NCBI GenBank assembly: GCA_034008185.1
Contig: CM067082.1
Span: 84,319,684-84,383,683 of the forward strand
Length of the DNA stretch: 64,000 nucleotides
Direction of reading: 5' to 3'
Source of the DNA: Gorsachius magnificus
Lineage: Eukaryota > Chordata > Aves > Pelecaniformes > Ardeidae
Positions 47,721 through 58,950 of the stretch are shown piece by piece (position 1 is the first letter of the stretch; every line of letters starts with the position of its first letter). The notes beneath the pieces were generated by a model, which saw only the letters and a list, made by a program, of their open reading frames with translations, was not told the DNA's origin and searched no databases. The translations under genes were made by a program, and so were the position numbers.

Positions 47721-48830
47721 CAGTGTGCAAAGGGGAGGGAGAGATGGGAGGAAAGCTGGGGCATCAAGGGAGTCTTTGCCACCAGCAAGGCAGAGCGCCG
47801 TGACTCTGGCAAGGAGAAGTATGGAAGAAGATGGAAGTTGAAGACAGGGAGATGATAAAAGGTTGGGATGGGGAAGTGGCTGAAGTTGAAGGTCAGATTT
47901 TCTGAGCTCTTTGAGTATTTGTTTTGAGGGAGATTATGAGAATGTGAAGTCAGCACTTGCAGGTGAACCTTGGTAATAGCTGTGTTGGCACAATCATGCA
48001 GCCCTTGTCACTTAATATTAGCAATAACAAGGATGGGATGACGGGAAGCAAGGAGAGTGCAGGCAGTGCTCTCCACTAGGAAGGGTCTTGGGACTAGGTT
48101 CATCCTGGTTGTCCTGCCATGACTCTTCCCCCTGACGTGACCCTTGTTGTCACAGAAGTAGTGCTTCAGGGCACCAGAACAGTGAGGCAGAGTGAAGTGC
48201 GGAAGGTGCCTGGGATGAGAGACTCTTCCCATCCACAGACAGACCAGAGAGGACTTGTCCTGGTCAGGTGTCTCGCACTATTTCCAGATCAGGCTTGATC
48301 TATGTCGTTGCAGAGTTGGCAGCTTTGAAAAGGAGTGACGTGATACTCTTGTGTGGAAAGACTGGTGAGGGAGGGATGGAAAGGAAGAGAGTTAACAATA
48401 GGGCTGCTCCCAGCGTGTCCGGACTGCTCTTCTCGACAGCGCAGCCTTCTCGTGATGCTTGTGGAGGGGCAGGGGTGTCTGAGAGCCTCATGTCAGATGC
48501 ACGGTCCTAAAAAGTGAGCAACCCGCTTCAGCCTGTGCTCCAAACTGGAATCCTGGGAATGGCCTGCCTAGCGGGGCTCTTGTCGATGCCCATGGGTTTG
48601 TCTGACACCAGAGACAGACCCCTCTCTGTCAAGGGAATGTTGGTGATTGTTGTTTCTAATTTGTCTAAGAACACATGTATCAATGGCTCATCCAAATCTC
48701 AACTGGGAAATGAAATACACCTTTCACTTGGAGGGAAAAAAAAATTGAAAAAAAAAAAAAGAAAAAAGAGAGAGCAAGAAAAAATGTATTGCTTGGATAT
48801 TCCAGGAGTTGCTATTTTCCCTTCTTTTTC
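47721..48830. other. gene desert
   Basis: Ordinary composition with an A-rich patch at 48735-48785. No gene was recognised. Confidence 0.5.
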
Positions 48831-48852
48831 CTCTCTCTCTCTCTCTCTCTCT
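48831..48852. repeat. (CT)11 microsatellite
   Basis: Eleven uninterrupted CT units, a simple tandem repeat. Confidence 0.9.
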
Positions 48853-48890
48853 GACAGACCTGCCCAGTTATGAGTTTGAGAGTCTCAGGA

Positions 48891-48966
48891 CTTGTCTACA
48901 CAGGGAAATTTATCGGCCTAATTATACTGGCATAATTAGGCCGATAAATTTGCCTGTGTATACAAG
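48891..48966. mobile_element. near-perfect palindrome, probable MITE-type DNA transposon remnant
   Basis: Two 35-base arms (48891-48925 and 48932-48966) are inverted copies differing at two positions by hand alignment, with a 6-base loop ACTGGC. Both ends read CTTGT-TACACAGG outward to inward. Short palindromes starting CTTGTCTACAC are a common non-autonomous DNA transposon type in sauropsids. There is no coding capacity. The high arm identity would give a very stable RNA hairpin if transcribed. Confidence 0.7.
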
Positions 48967-51590
48967 CCTTAATTTTAAAAGCTCCATTGTCTCTGAGCGC
49001 AAGCCTAGCGAGCAGTTGTATTTTAGGCCCCTGAACTATGCTTGCCAGCTGTGGGCTGACTGCTGAAGTCTTTGACCGAGTTTCCTCATTTCAAAGCAGT
49101 GGGGTTCTTTGGATACTAAAAGCCTGTATTAAATTAAACAGGAAGGTATCAAAGGAGTCATATTTTGCTGAAGCAACTTGCAGTTTCTTGTGAAATGTAT
49201 TGACAAGGGTATATAGGTCACCACTGCCTCCTGCTTGGAGGAATGTCAGACCTGCTCCCGTCTGCATCTCTCGCTGGTCGCTGGCTTATCCACGCAACTG
49301 GCACCGCTAGCAGAGGTTCCCCTCTAAGTAAGGGACGGAAGATTTGCAGGTTTGAAGGTGAATGCCCAGAGCTCCATTCTTCCTATGACATAGGTGCATG
49401 TCAGAGGTGATACTTAGAGTCACGGAGATTTGTGCAGCGCATGAATTTTGTTTTGCTGCATATGCTTGCCTTTCTGTGCAATCACAGAGTCATCGGCACG
49501 GAGGTAAAAAATCTCTGGGCGTTTTTTGGAGAAGAAAAACACGTATATAATTGTGTGGTTGATTAGCTCTTTCTCACTGTGGCTGGATACAAAAATGTCT
49601 TGGTCTGCACATACAATTAGGCAGACAGCTGTGAAGCTGGGTATTTACAAAGTGAGCGCACAGTGTGGTCTTGTGGCTCAGGCATGATCGCTTCTCCACA
49701 GCTATTTAAAAAAGTGAAAACCCAAATGAATTAGACTCAATTACAAAATGAGCTGGCTGAAATAATAGCCATCCCCAAAATAGGCATTGTCCAAAATAAA
49801 GGGCTGAGCTGGCTTCAATGTGCAGAGCAGTTTTGCTAGTGAATGCTTTGCGAAGGTTTGCATTTCTCTGGCAGACAAACAGGAGAGAGCTCTTCAGGGG
49901 CACGGGCAAAAGAAACAAGGGTTCTAGAAAGCAATGAGTGTTTAAAACAGTCCTGAGAAAAGTGGGGAGGAAGAGCCTCTGAGCAAAGGTCTGACCTGAA
50001 ATGGGCCTGAATTTTTGAGTGATGATGCACATACTTCTGTTTAATTTCCAGTGTGGGAGATTCTTGTGTGCATCAGTGTGCATGCAGAATTACAGGATGT
50101 CACCAAGAGACTTGTACCTTGATGTCCTGGCCCATATGGTGCTTGCACGGAGCTGTGTATCCTCCTTTCAGAGAACTTTGTTGGATGGCTGCTCTGTTTT
50201 CTTCCTACAGGAGATGTCTCCTGAATTCCCGGGGATGGATCTGGTTTTAACAGATATTCACAGGAGCATTTTGCATTTATAAGACCATTTAAGAGGGTTT
50301 TCTTTGCATTATGATGGAGCTTTGGGGCCTGGTCATGGTGCAGAGAGAGCGGGATTTAGGAAGGAACAACCTAAACTTGGAGTCCTGCTGGTCTAAGTCG
50401 GGCAGCAGTGCAAGTCAGGTCACACGTGGGTGGGTGGAGGAAGGGGTACACATCTTAGTTTCAGCTTGAGGCTTCTCCAAATCACACCAACAAGCATGTG
50501 TTACTCCCCTTTTGCAGGAGTAGATATTTTAATGTTTTTCCAACACTGAACGGTGTTGGGTACCTCTGGGAATGAAAAGCGTGAGCCTGACCTTGCTGTT
50601 CATGCACCCATAGGAGGGAAAGCGTGGTGAAGATCCCCCACCAGTCATGCACAGACACATTTTATCATTGGATCATGTACCTCAACAAGCTGCAGACCCA
50701 GTGAAACCTAGTTTCTTGTGAATTTGTGTCTACAGGGTGTACTCTAGTCTTGTGAGAGTGGAGCCTATCCTGCTGCCTTTCCTACAGTTGCATTGCCAGA
50801 TCCCTCTATGTGGGTGCCTGTTTTCAAAGAGCCTGTGGGAACTTTGTGTCTCAAGAGGCATTTGCCCCTCTGTCAAACTTGGCTGAAATTGGAAAACAGG
50901 TTGAAAATTACTAGGGAGACACAGGCGCCCATGCTTTAAACATATAGCCTGAGTGCATGATTCATACAATTAATTTTTATAGGTGGTGCTGAAAGATCTC
51001 ATTGAGGTGCAGATCCAAATAGTTCACAAATGCCCCAGTGAGTGCAACAGGACAAGTGGAAGATGAGAAACAACACGTCGCTGTAGCAGACAGGCGTAGG
51101 AGGGGCACACAGTAGCGGTGGGACGATGGGGATGGCCATCAGCATGATTCTCTCAATGGGAAGTGTGTCCTCTGTGCCCAGGAATTTGAGGGCTGTGGGA
51201 TGCTTGCTTTTGGAAAAAAGAAAATTTTTCTACTGACAGGAGAGGGCGCGTGCTTTTTGGAGTCCCATTTGTCTTCCCGGCACGAGAAAACATTTCGTAA
51301 AGGAAAGAGATTACCTAATCATGCTTTGGCGTTTTCCTTTGTCCGCTTATCTTACATTTCCTAGCCATTGATGGATAGGTAAAATCTTCCAGTCGTGATG
51401 GTATGAAGTCCTACGTATGTTGGTTGGTATGCAGAGCTGATACAACATGAGCTCTCTGTGCTTGGGCGACGTTAATGTGCGTTAATGACAGAAGGGTCTA
51501 GCAGCAAGGTGCAGCACAACTTTTTTCACATGTGAAGGTGCTGAATGGAAGTTTAGAATATTTTCCTTCTCATCTGTTGCTTACTGATAG
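48967..51590. other. gene desert
   Basis: Single-copy DNA of ordinary composition. Short open frames only, with nothing recognised. Confidence 0.5.
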
Positions 51591-53005
51591 TTAAATAAGA
51601 TCCCGTTAATGATCTTTGGTTAAAACCCTGTTTCCTGGTTAATTATTTCAGGCGTCTTTGTCTTCTCTTTTTTTTTTTAAAACTATGTCTGGACAGTAAT
51701 CTGTGCAAAGTTGGATGAAATATGTAAAGACTGAAGGTTATCTCATCAACTTCTTATATACCTAATGTAAATAATTTAGCTTGCTTTTTTTCTTTTTTTT
51801 TTTTTTTAAATTTCATTATTAACCTATCTGTGGGGGGGAAAAAAAAGAAAAACATGCTTTCAGATGGGATGGCAGAATATTAAATACATAACTACGCCAT
51901 AAAACTTTGCGGTGAAATAGAATCACCTGTCAAGGCATTTAGTTTATTTTTACTATTCATCATCCATATTCCTACACCAACCAGGTGCCTCACACAAATC
52001 AGGGTTCTTTGGTGCTACAAATGATATAAACACATAGTGAGAGGCGGCTTCAGGCCCAAAAACATTACAGTATAAATATCCTGGCAATAATTGGACATCA
52101 GTGTTCTGTAGCCTTAAAACTACCTCATCTTTTGCTCTTGCGGTAAGTTCAGTGATGGTCTTTCCCCAGATAATTCCAGAAGTAAAATTACAGTATTGTG
52201 TACTGATGTTTTGCTGGAGAAGTTTTTCAAAATTGTAAGTGAAAGAGCATCCCAGTAGGATTTCTATCTTTTACTAAATCAGTAAAATGGAGAGATTTAT
52301 CTTTCTTCTAGGTGGAATAGCATCTAAGGGTGTTTGCTCTTTGAAATGTATAGAGAAAAATGTGAGTTTCCACATTCAGGCTGCATCGGGTTCAAGACTA
52401 TTTATTCACTGTGTTTGGCTGAGAAAGTAATTTTGTGAATCTTACGCACGGTAACATATAAACTAAGAGCTCCTTCTTTGACAGTATTTTTGCAATGGAT
52501 CAGTACTAAAAATCATAAGACATCCTGGGGATTTTACTAAACTTTCTCAAACCTTAGGTCTCATGAAAAATTTAATGGATTGTGTGATCTCGTATTTGAT
52601 AGTATGCCCTGGGACTTTTTTTAAGCCCTCTACAGCAGTCTAATCATTTTAACCCCATTTCAATAATGTTATATATTTACTTTTCCAAGTGAAATGTGCT
52701 GTTCCCTATAAAGTGTCTGTAACAATTTACATCTGTTAATTTGAACTGGTTTAAAGTTACAGTTTTACCCTGATTAGATGATTTTCTAATAATGTGATTA
52801 TTTCTTGATAACTGTATTTAAAAGAAGATTTGAAACAGTTAAAACACTGTTCCTAATGTTTTTCTGAAAAAAGTAAGTATAACGAAAAATGGTACATGTC
52901 TTACACTGTACAACCTTGCTATATTTTTGGTGCTTTCCCACTAGTTTGTAGCTAATATCATTCCTCATGGAACATTTACACCCTACTTTCTCCTTGTGGA
53001 TGTAT
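51591..53005. other. AT-rich single-copy block
   Basis: AT-rich with T runs near 51670-51679 and 51793-51807. The part from 52090 to 52960 lacks repeats and is dense in AATTTACAT, TAATGTGATTA and TTTAAAG words. It is a candidate region for conserved non-coding elements. An L2-like tail lies inside it (51984-52075). Confidence 0.35.
51984..52075 (-). repeat. old L2/MIR-type retroposon tail
   Basis: TTTGGTGCTACAAATGATAT and AAACACATAGTGAGAGGCGG then CTTCAGGCCCAAAAACATTA resemble the reverse complement of the tail found at 18529 and 43088 (ACAAACACATAGTAAGAGAC and CCCCGAAGAGCTTACA types). Confidence 0.5.
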
Positions 53006-53035
53006 ATTTTATTTTATTTTATTTTATTTTATTTT
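53006..53035. repeat. (ATTTT)6 microsatellite
   Basis: Six perfect ATTTT units, a simple tandem repeat. Confidence 0.95.
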
Positions 53036-54026
53036 GACATCTGTAGCATTTCCCCTTCATCTACACAGCTTTGCACTGCAGCCAATGTGTCACATAACTT
53101 CTCTTATGGGTCTCCCAAAGTCCTGGGGGTCAGGCTGCAAAGTGAAAAATGCAGAGATCTAGGAATGGCTCAGCCAGCTGAAAGTTACGGGAAGGGAAAG
53201 GCTCCAGTTTCACTGAAGGGAAAAAAAAAAAAAAAGAAGCAAAAGAAGAATGGCTCCTTTCAATGCAGACGGAGGCAGTCTGGCTGAGAGTCAGTGAGGT
53301 TTAAAAATCCAAGAGGTCCAATAACTGAAAATCTGTATAGATTCAAAGCAATATTTTAAATACCGCACAAGTGCAGATAAAAAAAAAAAAGTGTGTGATG
53401 GTTTTTCCATCCTCCTGGTGCATATAGCCAACCATGTTCCAAAACCAGGAGGTATTTCTTTCCCCCAAACCCTGAGCACATGTGGTTAAGTCCAGTCCAT
53501 GTCGTCAAAGGATGTGGGTGAAGACCTCCTGTTGAAGTAACTCCTTCAGTCACTTTTCATTGGGATGAGGATGATAGCCGGTTGTTCCCAAGTGAAAACC
53601 CCCCCAAATGTTACTCTCTTTATTTTGTTAAAATATGATTGTTGCTGTTACGAAATGGGTGCTAGGCTAGGGATCCGGCAGGGATGCAGCCATTAGCATC
53701 TCCAGGGGAATTAATTCTGCTGACAAAGGCTCCAGTTTGTTATTTCATGACAAATAAAATGACATGAAGGACCAGGCCCGTTGGGTCTGGAGCACCTGGT
53801 TGTGGGTTTGTACAATAAGCTGCCTCTCCTCCTCCTTTCTCCTACTCTTTGGGCCTCTTCCTCCCCCTGTTTGCCTGCCTTTCTCTCCTTTTCATGCTCT
53901 TATTCACTGTTCCAGATCCTTCCCGTTGTCCCAGACAGGCTCTGAAGCCTTGTATGAAAATGTAGGGAGAGGGCAAAAGATCAGTGAATAAAGCACTGAG
54001 TACTTACCTCTTAGAGCCTGTTATAC
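53036..54026. other. gene desert
   Basis: Ordinary composition with A runs near 53221-53235 and 53379-53390. No gene was recognised. Confidence 0.5.
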
Positions 54027-54180
54027 TGTCAGCTCAAAGTTAAAGCACAATAAATCTGGTAGTCTCACGTTGGTCTCCTGTGTGCCGCAGTCCACCTCAT
54101 AAAACTACTACATAATTAAGTACAGTGCAGTACAATTGGCAGTCTCTGCTCAGACCAGGCCTAGCAGCGAGCATATAAAC
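54027..54180 (+). repeat. copy A of a block repeated within the window
   Basis: Shares CTGTCAGCT, ATAAATCTGGT-GTCTC, the 66-base core at 54088-54153 and AGC-CATAAAC with the block at 58798-58950, in the same order and orientation. By hand the cores match at 60 of 66 positions. It is either a local duplication or two copies of an interspersed family that I do not recognise. Confidence 0.8.
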
Positions 54181-55513
54181 CTGCTCCCAGTCCCTGAAGG
54201 TGGAGGCTGGAGGTGACAGGGAGGTGGGGGATGGCTCCGGCTGCCAGCGCAGCCCTCCTACCTTCCTGTGAGGATGGGGGAGCTCAGCATTCCCAGTGCC
54301 GATACGTCCCAGGGGCACAAATATTTAAAGAAAGAAAAGATGAGACTTGGCAGCACAGGTGATGCCTGCAGAGGAACGGTAGCAGCCTGATGAAGGTGGC
54401 TTGGCTGGGGACATGTGCTGGCTGGCAATGACAAATGAGGGTTGCTTCGTGGTGGCTGGGGCAAGCCCCTGGGGCAAACTCGGAGTGGTGCACAGCCACC
54501 AGCAGCTTGGGGGGTCCCTGTGGAGAGCCTAGGGGTGCCAGCACGGGACTTTCCCGTGTGGTTGGTCCTGCTGCCTCTGTGCGGGTATGGTGGGACATCC
54601 AGTGCTGCTGCTGCCCCAAAGCAGAGGGATGGACCTGGGTCCTGAGGGTGTCAGGGCAGCACCTGCTGCAGATGCTGAAGTATCCTCCAGGAGCAGAGGA
54701 GGGGGGAAACAGGGAGACTGGCCAAAGAGCTCCGTCTTGTATCTTCTTTTGTTCCCTTGGTTGCCTTTCCTAACATCAAGTTCTGAATATTACAAACTTC
54801 AAATTTTGCTAAATAAGCAGTTTTCCTTCTTTGGAGGGAAGCTGTGCTGCCCAGACTGTCTGAAGTCCCCCCCATGCTCTCTGCCTGGGGTATCTTGTGC
54901 TGCTCTGCTGAGCGGCGAGGAGTTGCAAAATCTCTGTTACGGGCTTCAGCACCCAGCTTTGCTCTTTAACAGAAGGACCCTCATGACTGTGCAGGACAGA
55001 GGCGTGCGTTGCTTTCTGGGAGTGAGTTAAATCTCTTTTTTTTTAAAAAAAAAAAAAAACAAACAGGAAAAAAGAGACGTGTTTGAGCCCTAGGTGGGCA
55101 GGTTAGCTCCAGCAGCCGGGGTACCGGCCGTATCCTGCTGGTGCCCTCTAGTGCTCTGCTCCCTGGCTGCAGCCGCCACGCTCGCTGCCTCGGGGCTTTG
55201 CCCAACGGGTGCCCGTAAGGGAGAAAATGATTTTTGAGCTGTATCTGCATGCTTTGGGGCAGCAGAGGCAATGGGGGAGGGAGGGGGAAGAGTCCCTCGA
55301 TACCAATAATCCTCAGTTTTCATTCGTATTTGTGGTGCTGTTGTTTTTTCTCTCTGTCGTTTCGCAGCCTGAGGTGTGCAGATGCGTCTATGCAGTGATT
55401 CGGCTGTTTTGGGGGAGGGACTGGTTTTATATTGCACACTTGCACTGTGTGACTAGCTGATCCTGCTCTGCCCTGTGCCTCAGGTGAATTTTATTTTCCA
55501 GGATATAACTTCC
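54181..55513. other. gene desert
   Basis: GC-richer than its neighbours at 54181-54730, with low-complexity open frames on both strands. An A run lies near 55045-55060. No exon was recognised. Confidence 0.5.
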
Positions 55514-55875
55514 CAGAATCAAAGTGGTTGAGGTTGGAAGGGACCTCTAGAGGTCATCCGGTCGAACCCCCCCCCCCCCGCTCAAGCAGGGCCACCTAGA
55601 TCCAGTTGCCCAGGACCATGTCCAAATGGCTCCAAGGATGGAGACTCCACAACCTTGCTGTTCCAGTGCACTGTCATCCCCACAGTAAGAAAGTGTTTCC
55701 TGATATTCAGAGGGAACCTCCTGTGTTTCAGTTTGGGCCCATTGCCCCTGGTCCTGTCACTGGGCACCACTGAGAAGAGCCTGCCTCTGTCCTCTCTGCA
55801 CCCTCCTATCAGGTATTTATATTCAGTGATACAGTCCCCCCTGAGCCTTCTCTTCTCCAGGCTGAACATAATTAA
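55514..55875 (-). repeat. CR1 LINE 3' portion
   Basis: In reverse orientation: AGAATCAAAGTGGTTGAGGT, TGGAAGGGACCTCTAGAGGT, a C run, AGCAGGGCCACCTAGATCCA, CACTGTCATCCCCACAGTAA, CCATTGCCCCTGGTCCTGTC and CCTTCTCTTCTCCAGGCTGA. This is the standard CR1 3' arrangement over about 360 bases. The copy is 5'-truncated and moderately diverged. Confidence 0.97.
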
Positions 55876-57844
55876 CCCTGTCTTTTTCATGGAAGACAGG
55901 TATGGAAAGAGTCTCAGGTAACAGCTGGGTACCTAAAACACTTTGGAGGGGCTTGGTCTGTAAATTCTCAGTCCTATGATGTGAAACAAATGGCCCAAAA
56001 TAAAATCGTAACTCTAAAAGCTCATCATGCTGCTAGATTGACTTGATCCACCCTGATCCACCCATGACTCCAGGTCTGTATGCAGGCTTCTTGGGTGGAC
56101 TTCATTTCACTGTAGATGGGACAGATTCACACCCCAAATATAAAAAGCCCAGATGCTGAGAGGTTCAAGATCTGCACTGAGAGCTCCAAAACATATGCCA
56201 AAATATCATATTGATGGCAGGGCATTGGTACTCCAATTCTTTCAAGACTTTTTTATCTCCCATTTTTTACAGAGGACACCAAAGTTACTGACCTGTTTTT
56301 CCAGGAAGCAACCTTTTTGTTCAAAATCAGTTTTGGTATTTGGAGGAAAAGTATTCTGGATGGTCAAACAGTGGATTTCAGCTGTAAAGCTCACTAAATA
56401 CCTCTTCTGTCCGTTTGTCTCACAGAATACAAGTTGCCTGGGCTGCACTTCGGCCAGATTCTACCGATAAACTCTTTATTTGTAACACTCATCTCTACTG
56501 TGGTGAGTTTTCACTAGGTGGTCCTTGTCTTGTAAGCCTTTTTGTGAGCTGGAGCATAGCTTCAAGGTCTGCTTTGAGTGAAAGGAGCAGTGAGGGTTGT
56601 ATGGTGTGAACATGGACATCATCCACACTGACTCCAACTTACACCAGCAGCCCTTGCTCCTTCACCATACTTTCTGGCACCACCCTGACCCTCTTCCCCC
56701 TGCCAGAGGTGCTGCATTTCGACACAGGCGTGGTGGGCAGCAGCACCATAAATGCTCCTTGCCCCGGGGCTGTTCTGGCGCTGATGGTAGCCTGATGGTC
56801 TCAGCATGAAACAGCTGCCTGTTTGGATGAGCCCTGGAGCTGCACCTGGATGGAGTGACTTGCTGAAGGTACCTGAGTTGGCTTTGAGTAGGTTTAGACA
56901 GTTGAGTGCACTCAAGAGCCAGAATTAGGAGGGCGAGTCCCGTTAGGAGCGTGATTTATTGGAGTTTATTGGCCTTCTGAGGTGCTCGGGGTGAGCTCTT
57001 TGTGTGGCACCTCACAGGGATGAAATGCCGGGTATGGCTGTGAGCGTATGTCTGCCAAGGGAGCTGGGTATGCTGTAGACGTGTGACAGGCGTGAGCTCC
57101 TCGCCATGCCTTGTAGAGCTCCCAGGTCAGGAGAGGACAGCCAAGAAACAGGTATAAAGTGACTGACAGTGGGGCTAATTTTGTCTAACAGGAGGTGCCA
57201 GAATGGAAATACTTACAGCCAGAGTCCTGGATTTGGTTTGCTGAAAGCAGGTGCTGGTGTGTAAATCTGAGTTTTTCCAGATTGCCCTGGGACAGCATTA
57301 AGCCTGATTATAGCAAACAAGATCAAGTCACAGTATCAGTGCAAAGTGTTTCCTTGTTAAATTACAATAGCCTTATGCAGTTCTTGGGTGAGATAATCAA
57401 ACTCGGGCTGCTGAAGCAAAGCTACCTGCTGTCAAGCCACAGCAATGTTGCAATTTGGGGTTGGAGCTATGGCTCCTTTTGGTGGCTTAGGCCCCTTTGG
57501 TAGCATAGAGCAACTTTTGTCCATGTCAAAGAAGCTGAAAGACTCTGCCCTGTAGAGGTGCCTGCTTTGGGGCTTCTTGCCACCCCTTTCTGCCATGTTG
57601 CAGAGGACCTTGCTGTGGGAAAGGGCTTATAGTAAAGGGTGCCCCAGGAAGCCAGGGGCCAGGTGCCCCTTGGCCCCAGGAAACCCTCCCTGGTGGTATA
57701 GGCTGAGCAATCAGCAGCTCTGGTTTATGTCAGAAGACTGCCTTGGCAGCTGGGATAAAATTATATGTGCATACCTCTGGCCTGTGAGACTGCACAGAGG
57801 CTGGACTGAGCAATGCAACCCTTGGTGTCCATCAGGATTCTGAG
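55876..57844. other. gene desert
   Basis: Single-copy DNA of ordinary composition with short open frames. Nothing was recognised. Confidence 0.5.
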
Positions 57845-57960
57845 TTTGTCTACATTACACATTAATGTAAAGATGTCAGGGTAAAGCACAACATCTACTA
57901 ACTGTACATGTTAATTTTACTGTAATTTTGGGAGAAGGCTCCTTGTTCTGGTTAGCATAA
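57845..57960. repeat. possible degenerate MITE-like element
   Basis: Begins TTTGTCTACATTACACATTA, similar to the end of the palindrome at 48891. ATTACACATTAATGTAAAGA (57854 on) has an imperfect inverted partner ACATCTACTAACTGTACATG (57890 on). Weak, hand-aligned evidence. Confidence 0.3.
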
Positions 57961-58797
57961 TCCACTCCCAAAGTGGATTCCTGAGCAATTCCTCCAGAAC
58001 AAAACCCTGTAGATAAATGCCCTTGAGATATCAGTTCCAGCTCTCCAATCCTCTGTGGGACTGAGAATCAATTACAGATACACGGAGCTGACACCACTAG
58101 CCTGCAATTGCCAGGATTAATCTCATGTTGGGCCGAAACAGGAGAACATTGCCTATAATGGGTCTAAAAAGTTATAGGGGGGGTAGCTGAGTTTCCCTGT
58201 GATCCAGACCTTTTGAAGTCTGACTCTACACAAATACTCAGTTATCTGTTCACTTCTACTGTAGCCATTTCACTCCTACTTTTCTTAATCATTCTGGGCT
58301 TTTTCTGGAAAATACCTCTGAAATGGTAGTTCCCATTGAGGCAAACAAGAGCCCATTCATTGGTGGAGATACAAGCAAGAGAGACAAGCAATTTTTAAGA
58401 GCAGGTTTGAAGACATTCCATATTTCCCTTCCCGTTTGATAGGTGTCCATCTGGCCACCAAATGCATCATAACCTCTCTGGGCTGTTGCTCCAAGAAGTC
58501 AGTCCGGCTGGCCTGGAGGTGAGGGCAAGGAGCCGGTGCCGGCAGGAGGGGTACCTGCCCCCCGCACATGTCTGGTGGACCCCAACACCTCTGCCATCCT
58601 AAAAGACAAGGATTAAAGACCCCAGCAGCCAGGCAGAGGGGTTTACACCATCTTAAAGTTGCCATGCTGGGTACTGGAGTTTTCATGCCTACCTCTGAAT
58701 TTCCTACCTCATTGGGTTGTTTTGGGTTTTTTTGGTGGGGCTCTCTCACGACATTAACATTCTTGTAATATGGTTTTTGTTGTGTGAATACTGCCGC
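57961..58797. other. gene desert
   Basis: Ordinary composition. No gene or repeat was recognised. Confidence 0.5.
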
Positions 58798-58950
58798 GCT
58801 GTCAGCTTGACACCGAAATGCCATAAATCTGGTGGTCTCGTGCCTGTCCCCCGTGTGCTGCAGTCCACCTCGTAAAACTACTACTTAATGAAGTACAGCT
58901 CAGCACAATTGGCAGTCTCTGCTCAGCGACGAAGGCTGAGCACATAAACA
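58798..58950 (+). repeat. copy B of the block repeated within the window
   Basis: Counterpart of 54027-54180, with its 66-base core at 58861-58926. Flanking sequence outside the block shows no obvious similarity, and no target-site duplication or poly(A) tail was seen. Confidence 0.8.
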
